A DNA stretch of 64,000 bases from Chloroflexota bacterium (GCA_022824225.1 JAJEAH010000007.1:46613-110612); one strand, 5' to 3'. Shown: positions 35,805-45,196, numbered from the stretch's first letter. A program made the numbers and translations. Notes: generated by a model from the sequence alone, not told the origin.

Positions 35805-36069
35805 AGCCCCTATCGTTTAGTTGCCAATCCAGAATCTGGACCTGAATCTAGAGAACTTACAACCTCAATGCTACCCGCGCGGCGAGTGCTGCCGGCCGCC
35901 GCGCCGGGCAATCGCGGCACCACAAGTATACCGCAGGGCAAGTGCCGCCGTTCGGAGCGAAAGCGTGTAAGGGACGGGCGTAGCGGCGTCCGGTCTCGTC
36001 AGGTCCGCCCCGTCAGGGAGGCCGGCGCGGGGAATTGTACGCCAGTCGCCACGCGCGGTAGTACGCATC

Positions 36070-36900
36070 TCAGCGCTCAACCTGCGCGTGCAGGGCCCGC
36101 CGTTCACGGGCCAGGGCCGACGGCCGGCCGCCCACGGCGTCGAGCACGTGCACCAAGGCGGGATTGCGGCCCAGCCCGCGCATAATCAACGCAAAGTCCG
36201 GCGCGCGGTCGAGTTCAAGCTGCAACGGACGGTCGGGGTCCGTGACCGGATTGGCGTTCGTCCAGCGAATAGCCGCCAAGCGGTCCGCAAACCGCGCCGC
36301 CTTGCGCACGTAGCGCGCGAGCTGGTCGTTGTCCCACATGACCGATTGAAACGCGCGTCCCGTGTGCATGACGAAGCGCAGGGCCGGAAAGGCGTCCAAG
36401 AACGTGAGAAAGTCGTCGGGAAAATGCAACACGGTCTCACGCCCGCCGTTTTCGATGGCCAGCGGCACCCCCGGATAGAGCACCTGCAGCGCCTCAAACG
36501 CCTCGTAGAGCGCCTTGATATGGTCGTCCACGTGCGTCCGGCGCCGCCCCGCGTGCACGATGTAAAGGGACATGGGAGCATATGCCTCGAAGAACTCGAC
36601 GGTCTGCACCAAGCGGCGCAGATAAACGGACCGCGCCATGGGAGTCGTGTCGCTTGGCGCCTCCTCGAAGCCCTCGTCCGGAAAGATGTTCACCTGGAAT
36701 TGCAACGGGCCGCGGGTCAAAATCGTGAGCACGTCTTGCGTAAACGTCTCCCAGAGGCCGCTGCGATAGATTACTTCATCGACACTGACCTCAACAACCT
36801 CGAATTCCAGCCGGTCTGCCGTATGCACCGTTGCCTGCATTTGCTCGGCCACGGTCACACGCCGAAACGGCTGCAGACGGGGATTAAAGCCAACACGCAT
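36070..36900 (-). CDS. Xylose-isomerase-like TIM-barrel protein
   Basis: 276 residues. Barrel landmarks: MRVGFNPRLQPF at strand 1, LYIVHAGRRRTHVDDH, PLAIENGGRETVL (the Glu after strand 5), LRFVMHTGRAF (His) and IRWTNANP. It is divergent from the other two barrel proteins in the window, and some metal-ligand Asp/Glu positions cannot be assigned with confidence, so the reaction is unknown. ATG 36900 lacks an obvious Shine-Dalgarno. 265 bp of repeat-poor spacer separates it from hisI. Confidence 0.65.
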   Translation of the reverse strand: MRVGFNPRLQPFRRVTVAEQMQATVHTADRLEFEVVEVSVDEVIYRSGLWETFTQDVLTILTRGPLQFQVNIFPDEGFEEAPSDTTPMARSVYLRRLVQTVEFFEAYAPMSLYIVHAGRRRTHVDDHIKALYEAFEALQVLYPGVPLAIENGGRETVLHFPDDFLTFLDAFPALRFVMHTGRAFQSVMWDNDQLARYVRKAARFADRLAAIRWTNANPVTDPDRPLQLELDRAPDFALIMRGLGRNPALVHVLDAVGGRPSALARERRALHAQVER

Positions 36901-37255
36901 AGTTCACACCAACACGCAGATAGTCTTCATTCTGTTCTCAACGCACTAAATGCAGCAGCGCCGCACCTGCTTAGACGCTCCAGGCGCCAGACCCCATCAC
37001 TGCCGACGGCCGGGCACCCCAAAATTGAGAGCAGGCAACTCACAGCGCAACGCCTCATTTCTTGATACCGAACAAGGCAAGGGACTGTCAAGAAAGCCCG
37101 GCTCTATTCTGGCGCGCTGCAGAGACGCATCTCGCCCAGATTTCGACTAAACCTGCCATATTTTTGTCAACCGTCTGCAGGGACAGCCAAAGCAAGTGCA
37201 GCTAGACAAGCCCCGACACATGCGAAACGATGCGCGGAGAAACGGATGGCCCTCA
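36901..37255. other. Spacer upstream of selC, no gene recognised
   Basis: Between the TIM-barrel gene and the selC promoter. Contains TTTTTGTCAACC near 37163 and no coherent ORF. Confidence 0.35.
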
Positions 37256-37284
37256 TTTGCACTCCCTCGAGGGGCTGCTAGACT
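37256..37284 (+). promoter_or_regulatory. Promoter of the tRNA-Sec gene
   Basis: TTTGCA (37256-37261), 17-bp spacer, TAGACT (37279-37284). Transcription would begin at or right next to the first base of the tRNA at 37292. Confidence 0.6.
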
Positions 37285-37291
37285 TAAGCGT

Positions 37292-37391
37292 GGAGGCGCT
37301 CGGGTCCCGGTGGGCCTCGCGGTCTTCAAAACCGTCTGCGGGGCGGGCTACTCCCGTCCTGGGTGGGTTCGACTCCCATGCGCCTCCGCCA
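37292..37391 (+). tRNA. selC: tRNA-Sec (anticodon TCA)
   Basis: 100 nt including an encoded GCCA end. Diagnostic features of bacterial tRNA-Sec: an 8-bp acceptor stem GGAGGCGC/GCGCCTCC, a 6-bp D stem (GGGTCC/GGGCCT) around a CGGT loop, anticodon TCA at 37326-37328 in CT-TCA-AA, a long variable arm (GGGCGGG/CCCGTCC), and T arm GTGGG-TTCGACT-CCCAT. It decodes UGA as selenocysteine with SelA, SelB and SelD, none of which are in this window. Its presence means in-frame TGA codons in this genome need a second look. Confidence 0.97.
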
Positions 37392-37667
37392 CAACTGCGC
37401 AACGGCAGGCGGTCCCAGCCGCTGAATGGCGTGCTGCTGGAGGGCCGTGCCGTTGGCTCGACCCGGTGCGGCCCGGAAGGTGGAAACGAACGCGCCCCCG
37501 ATTCGCCGCCGGTCCGGCGTCCGTGGTTGCGGACTGTGCCAGTCTCTCTCGCTGCGGGCTTGACCGCAACACGTGGTCCGGCGCATACGCCCCACAGCGG
37601 CTCTCACTGGCTTTGGCCCGGCAGGCACTGGCGCTCTGCTTGTGATAGCTCTATCGTGCCGGTTGCA

Positions 37668-38474
37668 TCAGGCGAGGGCCGCGCGCAGATACGCTTCGTT
37701 CAAGCGGGCGATCTCAGCCGTCGGGCGATCCGTCGTCGGGTCGCACTGCGACCATTCGTAGACCACCCAGTGCGGGTAGTTTTCTTCCCGGAGCACCCCG
37801 AATATGTCGTCCAACCCCGCGTCGCCCTCGCCCATGGCTTCCACGCAGGCCGCATCGTTGACGGTATCGCGAACGTGCAGCATGCGCAGGCGCTCGTAGT
37901 ACTCTTCGAGCACTGCCACACCGTTCGCGCCGCCCCAAATCGCCCAGTTGATGTCCAGGCAAAGGCCCAGCCGCTCGGCAGGAATGCCGTCCATGATCCC
38001 GCGAAAGACCTCGGCGCCGTGGTGAAACTCGTGCTGATGGTTGTGGAGCAACGGCGTCACGCCCTGTGCGGACGTATGGGCGCACAGTTCGCCCAGGTGT
38101 TTGACCTGCAAGCCGATGTCCGCCGGCGTCAACCGGCCGTTCTGCTTCCTGCCGGTGCTGATCACCAGGTATTCAGCGCCTACGGCGGCGGCGAAATCGG
38201 CCGCGGCCCGCGCCTGGGGCAGGGACTTCTCACGCGCCGCAGCCGCATCGTGCCAGGCGCCGCCCACGTGAATCCCCGCGGTCTTCAGGCCGTTCGCGTC
38301 CACCGCTTGACGATAGGCCGCGACATCATCGGGGTCATTGACGTAGGCAAAGCCGATTTCCACACCGGCGTACCCGGCCGCGCCCAATTTTCTGCCGATG
38401 GTGGGCAAGACGCCGCCCAGGTCTTGAGTCTCGCGCAACCAGAGCCGGGCCTGGCATCCAATCTGTGCTGCCAT
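37668..38474 (-). CDS. Sugar phosphate isomerase/epimerase (inosose-dehydratase-like TIM barrel)
   Basis: 268 residues. Motifs: GYAGVEIGFAYV at strand 1, LLHNHQHEFHHG (strand 4-5 metal region), LCLDINWAIWGG (Asp), MLHVRDTVND (His/Asp), GEGDAGLDDI and VVYEWSQCDP (final Glu). These match the IolE/IolI-type barrel that dehydrates or isomerises inosose and related keto-sugars. ATG 38474 has GAGGAG ~10 bp upstream. Transcribed towards selC; the 276-bp gap 37392-37667 contains nothing I can name. Confidence 0.83.
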   Translation of the reverse strand: MAAQIGCQARLWLRETQDLGGVLPTIGRKLGAAGYAGVEIGFAYVNDPDDVAAYRQAVDANGLKTAGIHVGGAWHDAAAAREKSLPQARAAADFAAAVGAEYLVISTGRKQNGRLTPADIGLQVKHLGELCAHTSAQGVTPLLHNHQHEFHHGAEVFRGIMDGIPAERLGLCLDINWAIWGGANGVAVLEEYYERLRMLHVRDTVNDAACVEAMGEGDAGLDDIFGVLREENYPHWVVYEWSQCDPTTDRPTAEIARLNEAYLRAALA

Positions 38475-38586
38475 GGTAGTGCTGCTCCTCAGGTCTCAGT
38501 TTACTGCCTAACTACTGTACCGGCGCGATGCCGAACACAACCGATGCGGGCCCCACGCCCGAGCCCAAACTCAGCGGCCACAAAGG

Positions 38587-38832
38587 GCAAATCGATTCGC
38601 GATCAGTAGGTATTGACTTGGGCTGCACAGGGATGAGTGTCAACGTAAACGGCTGCCCCTCGAAATGTCTTTCTAAGGAGTGCAGCGACGAAGAATCTAG
38701 TGTCGGGAGCATTTTAGAATCCGCGTCTTTGACGAAGTCAGCGAACCCTGTTCGACGCTGCGCTCGGAATGACATGATATCTAGCCCAACAAGGTGATCA
38801 AGTCAAGAGCTACTGATTCCCGACCGATTTGC
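38587..38832 (+). mobile_element. MITE-like repeat element, copy 3 (best-defined ends)
   Basis: 246 bp. Left end GCAAATCG...ATCAGTAGGTATTGACTTG; the complement of the right end reads GCAAATCG...ATCAGTAGCTCTTGACTTG, so the terminal inverted repeats are about 34 bp with few mismatches. Inside are the GTCAACGTAAACGGCTG arm, the AGGAGTGCAGCGACGAAGAA / GCTCGGAATGACATGA palindrome and CGTCTTTGACGAAGTCAGCG. No ORF. Confidence 0.7.
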
Positions 38833-38951
38833 AGGTGCGGCGAGAGCCGAATTGGTGTACCATAGTGGCTGTTGCCAAAGCAGGCTGCGCCGCCAAAGCG
38901 GGGCCCGCCGCCACTACCGCATGTGGTAATGACACTCGGAGGATCGCCGAA

Positions 38952-39104
38952 ATGATGGATATCGTGCTGCGCCTGATCGGGTTTGTCGTTTGGGGCTTCT
39001 TTTCGGGTCTGCCGTTCGTGGTAGCGCCCATGATCGCGATCTTGACCTGCCTCACCATCATGGTTGCCGTGCGCGGCATTGCGCGCGGGATGTCCAGCAA
39101 GTAG
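38952..39104 (+). CDS. Small membrane protein, 50 residues
   Basis: MMDIVLRLIGFVVWGFFSGL followed by PFVVAPMIAILTCLTIMVAV: one or two transmembrane segments and a short basic tail RGIARGMSSK. ATG 38952 (or 38955) has GGAGGA 9 bp upstream; the longer ORF-track start at 38829 reads through the MITE flank. Not recognised as a known family. The convergent sufU gene ends 12 bp downstream. Confidence 0.6.
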   Translation: MMDIVLRLIGFVVWGFFSGLPFVVAPMIAILTCLTIMVAVRGIARGMSSK

Positions 39105-39115
39105 GCGCTTTCGTC

Positions 39116-39571
39116 CTAGTCCACCTCGATTGAGACCCTCCGGCCCGCGTCTTGGTTGGCCAAGCCGTGTTCCAGGGTCGTCCACGCCAGCAGGGCGCAC
39201 TTTACGCGCAGCGGGAAATGCGCCACGCCCTTCAGGGCTTCCAGGTCTTCCATTTCTTCAGGCAGCGCCACGTCTTCGCCGTGCATCATGGCCTTGAAGA
39301 GATCCCCGATCTCCTTGACCTCGTCCTTTGTCTTCCCTTCCAGCACCTCGCTCATCATCGATGCCGCCGCCAGGCTAATCGCGCAGCCAGCGCCGTCGAA
39401 CCGCACTTCTTTCAGGCGCTCGCCGTCCAGCACGACATAGACCTCCACGTCGTCGCCACACAGCGGGTTGCTGCCTTCCGCCTCGATGTCGGCGTGCGGC
39501 GGCCGGCCCCGGTTATGGGGGCTCTCGTAGTGGTCGAGGATTATGTCCTTATAGAGATCGTTCAACTGCAT
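39116..39571 (-). CDS. sufU: SUF system scaffold / sulfur-relay protein SufU
   Basis: 151 residues. Zinc/Fe-S ligands of the IscU/SufU fold are present: NPLCGDD, FDGAGCAIS and RVKCALLAW, with the ~20-residue SufU-type insertion (LFKAMMHGEDVALPEEMEDL) that separates SufU from IscU. It accepts persulfide sulfur from SufS. ATG 39571 (MQLNDLYKDIILDHY) matches the family; the ORF-track start 39607 lies deeper in sufS. It overlaps the sufS 3' end by 23 bp, so the two are coupled. Confidence 0.92.
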   Translation of the reverse strand: MQLNDLYKDIILDHYESPHNRGRPPHADIEAEGSNPLCGDDVEVYVVLDGERLKEVRFDGAGCAISLAAASMMSEVLEGKTKDEVKEIGDLFKAMMHGEDVALPEEMEDLEALKGVAHFPLRVKCALLAWTTLEHGLANQDAGRRVSIEVD

Positions 39572-40802
39572 GCCCAAAAACCCTCTGTGCCTTGTGAATG
39601 CCGTCAATCAGCGCGTCTACTTCCTCTTCCGTATTGTACGCGTAGAAGCTCGCCCGCGCCGTGGCCGCCACGTTGTAGCGGCGCATGAGCGGCTGACAGC
39701 AGTGGTGCCCCGCCCGGATTGCGATTGCTTCGCTATCGAGAATCTGGGCAATGTCGTGGGGATGGACGCCATCCAACACGAATGAAACGACACCGCCCCG
39801 CGTCTGCGGTTCCCACGGGCCGAACATCCGCAGGCCGGTGACCTCCCGCAGCGCGTCCAGGGCGTACTGCGTGAGGCTCAACTCGTGCTCGCGCACGTCG
39901 TCCATGCCGAGTTCGTTGAGATAGTCTACGGCCGCGCCCAGGGCGATGACGTCCGCGATATTCGGCGTGCCTGCTTCGAACTTCTGCGGCGCATCCGCCC
40001 ACGTAGACTCCGACAGCATGACCTTGCGAATCATGCTGCCGCCGCCCATGAACGGGCGCATGGCTTCCAGCAGGTGCGGCTTGGCGTACAGTACACCCAC
40101 ACCGGTCGGGCCCATCATCTTGTGGCCGGAAAACGCCAGGAAGTCGCAGTCCATTTCCTGCACGTCCACCGGCATGTGGGGCACGCTCTGCGCGGCGTCC
40201 ACCAGGACCAGCGACCCAAACTTGTGCCCCCGTTTCACGATGCCCTTCACCGGGTTGATAGTGCCAAGCACGTTCGAGACGTGAGACACGGCAATCAGAC
40301 GTGTCCGCTCGGTGATGAGCACGTCCAGGCCGTCCAGCATGAGGCGGCCCTCGTTGTTGACACGCAGGTAGCGGAGTTCCGCCCCCCTATCCTGCGCCAG
40401 CAACTGCCAGGGCACCAGATTGGAGTGGTGCTCCATTTCCGAAATCAAGATTTCGTCATTGGCCCCGACGTTGTCGAAACCCCAGGCAAACCGCACCAGG
40501 TTGATGGCTTCGGTGGTGTTGCGGACGAAGATGATGCACTCCGGCGAAGGCGCATTGATAAAGCGCGCCACCTTGGCCCGGGCGTCTTCATAGGCCGCCG
40601 TCGCCTGTTCGCTCAACGTGTAGATACCCCGGTGCACATTGGCGTTGTACCGCGTGTAATAGTCCACCAGGCTGTCGATGACCGCTTGGGGCTTCTGCGA
40701 CGTAGCCGCGCTGTCCAGGTACACCAGGGGCTTGCCATGCACCTGCACGTCCAGGATTGGGAAGTCCTGCCGCACCGCCTGTACGTCAAATCCGTTTTGC
40801 AT
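39549..40802 (-). CDS. sufS: Cysteine desulfurase SufS
   Basis: 417-residue PLP enzyme that removes sulfur from cysteine as a persulfide for Fe-S assembly. The PLP Lys is in FSGHKMMGPTG; cofactor motifs SEMEHHSNLVPW and VDAAQSVPH are present; the active-site Cys is in RAGHHCCQPLM. N-terminal FPILDVQVHGKPLVYLDSAA is typical of group II enzymes. ATG 40802. Lies 46 bp after the Rieske gene in the suf operon and overlaps sufU. Confidence 0.95.
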   Translation of the reverse strand: MQNGFDVQAVRQDFPILDVQVHGKPLVYLDSAATSQKPQAVIDSLVDYYTRYNANVHRGIYTLSEQATAAYEDARAKVARFINAPSPECIIFVRNTTEAINLVRFAWGFDNVGANDEILISEMEHHSNLVPWQLLAQDRGAELRYLRVNNEGRLMLDGLDVLITERTRLIAVSHVSNVLGTINPVKGIVKRGHKFGSLVLVDAAQSVPHMPVDVQEMDCDFLAFSGHKMMGPTGVGVLYAKPHLLEAMRPFMGGGSMIRKVMLSESTWADAPQKFEAGTPNIADVIALGAAVDYLNELGMDDVREHELSLTQYALDALREVTGLRMFGPWEPQTRGGVVSFVLDGVHPHDIAQILDSEAIAIRAGHHCCQPLMRRYNVAATARASFYAYNTEEEVDALIDGIHKAQRVFGHAVERSL

Positions 40803-40848
40803 TCCGGAGTTTCCTATCTAGCCGGTGAACGCGTACCGCAGGGCATCC

Positions 40849-41160
40849 TCAACTGAAGTCCACCAAGAGATCCTGGCCGTCGACGGTGACGTCGTAGGCT
40901 TCCACCGGCACCACGGCGGGAAAGCCGAGCGCGCGGCCGGTGCAGACGTCGAACTTGGCGCCGTGCCGTGGGCACTCCAGGGCCGTGCCGTCCAATTCAC
41001 CCTCACCCAGCGGCCCGCCGTCATGGGTGCAGACGTTGTCGATGCAGTAATAGGCGCCGTCCACGTTGGCAACGGCCAAGCTCTCGCCGTCTATCTCTAC
41101 CACGATGGCCCGGCCTTCCGGCACGTCGTCTACGGACGCGACTCGAACCAAGTTTGCCAT
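40849..41160 (-). CDS. Rieske [2Fe-2S] ferredoxin in the suf operon
   Basis: 103 residues. Rieske ligands CTHDGGPL and CPRHGAKFD are intact, as in small dioxygenase-type ferredoxins and nitrite reductase NirD-like proteins. Starts 3 bp after the sufD stop (AGAGGATTAAGGC serves as its ribosome site), so it is translationally linked to sufD. Rieske ferredoxins occur next to suf genes in several actinobacterial and chloroflexal genomes. It may supply electrons to assembly or be a client of it. Confidence 0.92.
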   Translation of the reverse strand: MANLVRVASVDDVPEGRAIVVEIDGESLAVANVDGAYYCIDNVCTHDGGPLGEGELDGTALECPRHGAKFDVCTGRALGFPAVVPVEAYDVTVDGQDLLVDFS

Positions 41161-41163
41161 GCC

Positions 41164-42528
41164 TTAATCCTCTACTTGCCAACCGCTCATCTTCTGTCGG
41201 ATTCTGGCCGCGAGTTGTGCCCGCACACCCTCCAGCGGCGCATGCTGTGTCACCTCGTTGAAGAACCCCTCCACCAACATGCGCGCCGCGCTGTGCTTGT
41301 CCAAGCCGTGGGACATCACGTAGAAGAGCTCATCCAGGTCCACCTGCCCGGTGGCCGAGCCGTGGGTGCAGCGCACGTCGTCGTTGTCGATCTCCAGGAT
41401 GGGGATGGAGTCGGAGCGCGCCCGCTTGCTCAGCAGCAGATTGCGGTTTTCCTGGTAGGCGTCGGTCCGCTTCGAGCCCTTGCGAACGTTGATAACGCCG
41501 GTAAACACGGCGCGGGAGCGGTCGCGCAGCGCGCCTTTGATGAGGAGATCGCTCGTGCTATAGGGCGCTAAGTGGTCCTGCACGGTCTTGTAGTCCATGT
41601 GCTGTACGCCGTCCGTGAAGAAGAACCCGCGATGGAACCCCTCCACGCCCGAGCCGACGAAACTGTTATCCACATAGTTCTTCACCAGCTTGCCGCCGGT
41701 GGCCGCCACGATGGTGTGCAATTGGCCGTCGTTTGCCACACGCAGGCGTTGGTAGCCAAGCTCGATGACGTGGTCGCCCCAGTCCTGAATCGTCACGTGG
41801 CGGACCTGGGCGCCGTCTTTCACGACGACCTCGGTCGCGGGGCAAGAAAACGCCGGCGCCTGAAGCGTCTGGCTGGCGTAGCGTTCCACGAACGTCACCT
41901 GACTTCCCTGGTCGGCCACCAGCAACACGTGTGGGAAGACGGCGATGTTCTCGGCGCTCATCCAGTTGAGCATTTGAATTGGCAGCTCAACCGCAGTATC
42001 CGGGGGGACATAGCAGAAGACGCCCCCCGCGCGAAACGCGCCGTGCAGCGCCGGGAATTTGCCGTCCGCCGGCGCCACTATCTGCCCCAGGTGCGGCCGC
42101 ACCAGTTCCGGGTGCGCGTTGACGGCCTCGGCCAGCGGCGCGAGAATGACGCCTTGCGCCCGCAGGGACTCATCGAGGCGCGTACAGACAACTTCGGAAT
42201 TGACCTGCACCGCCAAGCCGCCCCATTCGTCGCCGGAATCCAAACTTGACCGCAGCGCTGCCGGCAAGTCTGCTTCGCTGGCCGCGTCCAGACCGGCCGG
42301 CATGTAGAGCAACAGGTCGTCCAGGGCCAATTCGCGATAGTCGGTGCGCCGCCAGTCCTCATCCTGCAACGTGGGCATGGGTGTATCCACGTACGCTTGC
42401 CACGCCTCTTGGCGGAGGTCTCGCACCCACGCCGGCTCGGCGCAGGCCTGGGAGATCTGTTCCCACGCTGCGGCTGTCACGCCCTGCAACGCCGTCAACG
42501 GTACTTGCTCAACAGATGATTGACTCAC
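41164..42528 (-). CDS. sufD: Fe-S cluster assembly protein SufD
   Basis: 454 residues. Beta-helix core protein of the SufBCD scaffold. The C-terminal signature TDAYQENRNLLLSKRARSD...PILEIDNDDVRCTHGSATGQ includes the Cys/His pair typical of SufD, and LDELFYVMSHGLDKHSA contacts SufC. GTG 42528 with AGGAAAGGTAAGC upstream is preferred; the ORF-track start 42630 adds residues read from a hairpin-containing spacer. A 174-bp gap with a strong inverted repeat separates it from sufB. Confidence 0.92.
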   Translation of the reverse strand: MSQSSVEQVPLTALQGVTAAAWEQISQACAEPAWVRDLRQEAWQAYVDTPMPTLQDEDWRRTDYRELALDDLLLYMPAGLDAASEADLPAALRSSLDSGDEWGGLAVQVNSEVVCTRLDESLRAQGVILAPLAEAVNAHPELVRPHLGQIVAPADGKFPALHGAFRAGGVFCYVPPDTAVELPIQMLNWMSAENIAVFPHVLLVADQGSQVTFVERYASQTLQAPAFSCPATEVVVKDGAQVRHVTIQDWGDHVIELGYQRLRVANDGQLHTIVAATGGKLVKNYVDNSFVGSGVEGFHRGFFFTDGVQHMDYKTVQDHLAPYSTSDLLIKGALRDRSRAVFTGVINVRKGSKRTDAYQENRNLLLSKRARSDSIPILEIDNDDVRCTHGSATGQVDLDELFYVMSHGLDKHSAARMLVEGFFNEVTQHAPLEGVRAQLAARIRQKMSGWQVED

Positions 42529-42603
42529 GCTTACCTTTCCTGATCTTTGTAGTGTTCTCGCGGCCCGCCCGGCGGGGTCTGTCCCCGCCGCTCTACAGCA
42601 ATC

Positions 42604-42647
42604 GCGCCAGACAAGAGGCATCACCGGCATGCTTCGTTGTCTGGCGC
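42604..42647 (-). promoter_or_regulatory. Intra-operon hairpin between sufB and sufD
   Basis: Perfect 11-bp inverted repeat GCGCCAGACAA / TTGTCTGGCGC with a 22-nt loop. No T-run follows, so it is more likely an mRNA processing or stability element, or a REP, than a terminator. sufB and sufD are usually adjacent. Confidence 0.5.
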
Positions 42648-42702
42648 TGCGCGCCGCCGCGGCAAACCGAGTTTGCCAGTAGTCCGGACCTGTGTTCCGC
42701 CT

Positions 42703-44118
42703 CTAACCTACCGCCTTGTCCATTTGCAATTGAATGAGACGGTTCATTTCCACCGCGTACTCCATGGGGAGTTCTTTCACGATGGGCTCGATGAAGCCGC
42801 TCACGATCATGCCTGCCGCCTCGGATTCGCTCAGACCGCGGCTCATGAGGTAGAACAGTTGGTCCTCGCCAATCCTGCTCACCACGGCCTCGTGCCCGAG
42901 GTTCACCTGCTCCTCTTCGATTTCGATAGTTGGGTAGGTGTCCGACCGCGATGCGGAATCCAAGATGAGCGCATCGCAGCGCATGGCCGACTTGGCGCTC
43001 TCCGCGCCCTTGTATATCTTGAGCAAGCCGCGGAACGACGTGCGTCCGCCGTGCTGGCTGATGGACTTGGAAATGATCTTGGATGACGTGTTCGGCGCGA
43101 CGTGCACCGCTTTGCCGCCCGCGTCCAGCACCTGGCCGTCGCCGGCGTAGGCGATCGAAAGAATGTCGCCCTTCGCGCCCGGCTCCATCAGGTAGACGCT
43201 GGGGTACTTCATCGTGATGCTCGACCCCAGGTTGGCGTCCACCCACTCCATCACGCCGCCTTCATAGACCGCGGAACGCTGGGTCACCAGATTGTAGACA
43301 TTGGTGGACCAGTTCTGAATGGTGGTGTAGCGGCAACGGGCGTTCTTCTTGACGATGATCTCGATGACGCCGCTATGGAACGAGTCCGTTGAGTAAACCG
43401 GCGCCGTGCAGCCCTCCACGTAATGGACGTACGCGCCTTCGTCTACGATGATGAGCGTGCGTTCGAACTGTCCCATCTGCTCGGCGTTGATGCGGAAGTA
43501 CGCCTGGAGGGGAATGGTAACTTGCACCCCCTTGGGCACGTAGACGAACGACCCGCCACTCCAGAATGCCCCGTTCATGGCCGCGAATTTGTTGTCCGCC
43601 GAGGGAATGACCGTGCCAAAGTACTGCCGGAAGAGCTCGGGATGCTGTTCCAGACCTTCCTCTGTGCTGAGGAAGATGACGCCCTTGGCTTCCAGGTCCT
43701 TCTGGATGGAGTGGTAGACCACTTCCGACTCGTACTGGGCGGACACGCCGGCGAGGAACTTGCGCTCCGCTTCCGGAATGCCGAGCTTATCGAACGTGTC
43801 CTTGATGTAGTCCGGCACGTCTTCCCAGGTTGTGCCCTGTTTTTCCGTGGTGCGCACGAAATACGAGAGGTCGTCGAACGGAATATGGGAGAGGTCCGCG
43901 CCCCATTCTGGCACCGGCTTCTTATTGAAGATCTCCAGCGACTTCAGCCGGAACTCCAGCATCCACTCCGGCTCATTCTTCATGCGGGAGATTTCGATCA
44001 CCCGCTCCGGGTCCAAGCCTTTGGGGGCCTTGTAGATCGCCTGCTCCGGGTCGGCAAAGCCGTACTTTTCCTTGTAGACCCGCTTGCTTTCCTGGATGTC
44101 TTTCTCGGTAACCGCCAT
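42703..44118 (-). CDS. sufB: Fe-S cluster assembly protein SufB
   Basis: 471 residues, usual length. Motifs: [15 protein letters not shown] near the N-terminus, [42 protein letters not shown] (contains the conserved Cys), [11 protein letters not shown] and [16 protein letters not shown], and [15 protein letters not shown] for SufC contact. Forms the SufBC2D scaffold on which clusters are built. ATG 44118 follows AGGAAGG, 16 bp after sufC. Confidence 0.95.
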   Translation of the reverse strand: MAVTEKDIQESKRVYKEKYGFADPEQAIYKAPKGLDPERVIEISRMKNEPEWMLEFRLKSLEIFNKKPVPEWGADLSHIPFDDLSYFVRTTEKQGTTWEDVPDYIKDTFDKLGIPEAERKFLAGVSAQYESEVVYHSIQKDLEAKGVIFLSTEEGLEQHPELFRQYFGTVIPSADNKFAAMNGAFWSGGSFVYVPKGVQVTIPLQAYFRINAEQMGQFERTLIIVDEGAYVHYVEGCTAPVYSTDSFHSGVIEIIVKKNARCRYTTIQNWSTNVYNLVTQRSAVYEGGVMEWVDANLGSSITMKYPSVYLMEPGAKGDILSIAYAGDGQVLDAGGKAVHVAPNTSSKIISKSISQHGGRTSFRGLLKIYKGAESAKSAMRCDALILDSASRSDTYPTIEIEEEQVNLGHEAVVSRIGEDQLFYLMSRGLSESEAAGMIVSGFIEPIVKELPMEYAVEMNRLIQLQMDKAVG

Positions 44119-44134
44119 CGCTCAATCTGCCTTC

Positions 44135-44917
44135 CTAGGCTTGCTGCGTCTGGGTGGACGCTACCATGACTTCCTTGAGCAGCACGTCGTAGCCCTTCGC
44201 CTCAAGTTCTTCCGCCAGCTCGAAGCCGCCCGATTGCCGGATTTCGCCATCCACCATGATATGCACGTAGTCCGGCTTCACGTAGTGGAGAATGCGCGGG
44301 TAGTGCGTAATGATCACGATGGACATGTCCGGATGCATGATGGAGGAAATGCCCTCGCCCACGGCGCGAATGGCGTCGATGTCGAGGCCCGAATCAATCT
44401 CGTCCAGAATGGCGAGTTGGGGTTCCAAGACCGCCATCTGCAGGATCTCCATCCGCTTCTTCTCACCGCCGGAGAAGCCGTCGTTGAGGTAGCGGCCCGC
44501 AAACTCGCGGTTGATCTTGAGCATATCCATCTTGTCCAGCAGGTGTCTGCGGAACTCCCGGGCGCTAATCTCCTCTTGCTTCACCGCCTTTAGGGAGGTG
44601 CGCAGGAAATTGAGCGTGCTCACACCGGGAATGGCCAGTGGATACTGGAATGCCAGGAAGATGCCGAGCTTGGCGCGGTCGTTTGGGTCCCGCTCCAGGA
44701 TGTCCTCACCGTTGTAGAGCACCTGTCCCGCGGTAGCCTCGTAGCTTGGGTGCCCCATGAGGGTGTGGGCCAGCGTGCTCTTGCCGGAGCCGTTTGGCCC
44801 CATGATCGCGTGAATCTCACCGCGCTTGACGGAAAGGTCCACGCCGCGCAGGATTTGGTTTTCTTCGATCTCCACGTGGAGATCGTCAATCTGAAAGAAC
44901 GGTTGCTCAGTTGCCAT
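44135..44917 (-). CDS. sufC: Fe-S cluster assembly ATPase SufC
   Basis: 260-residue ABC ATPase. Walker A GPNGSGKSTL, Q-loop LAFQYPLAIPG, signature FSGGEKKRME, Walker B LAILDEIDSGLD and switch His in VIITHYPRIL. Its ATP cycle drives conformational change of SufB/SufD. First structural gene of the suf operon, 280 bp downstream of the Rrf2 regulator gene. The spacer 44918-45196 may hold a second promoter but I cannot pick one with confidence. Confidence 0.96.
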   Translation of the reverse strand: MATEQPFFQIDDLHVEIEENQILRGVDLSVKRGEIHAIMGPNGSGKSTLAHTLMGHPSYEATAGQVLYNGEDILERDPNDRAKLGIFLAFQYPLAIPGVSTLNFLRTSLKAVKQEEISAREFRRHLLDKMDMLKINREFAGRYLNDGFSGGEKKRMEILQMAVLEPQLAILDEIDSGLDIDAIRAVGEGISSIMHPDMSIVIITHYPRILHYVKPDYVHIMVDGEIRQSGGFELAEELEAKGYDVLLKEVMVASTQTQQA

Positions 44918-45196
44918 CGTGACCTATTTACTGCCCTTCCCTGTTATCGCAATGCCTGCAAAAGCTTCTCGCCAATTGGTTCTTCGGTCTGCCGGCGAGC
45001 CATATTCGTTGGGCCTCTCGGCCTGCCGACCTCAGTACAATCGTTTACTTCCCCGATCACCGCGTGGTCGGACTTTCCGCCCATCACCGTGTGCTTGGGC
45101 GTTTTCATCCCGGGTTAGTGCCCGCGCCGCAGGTCCTTAGCTGTGGCGCACAGCCGCGTTCCCCTCTGCTAAGTTGCGGCGCGCAGCCCAATGGCG

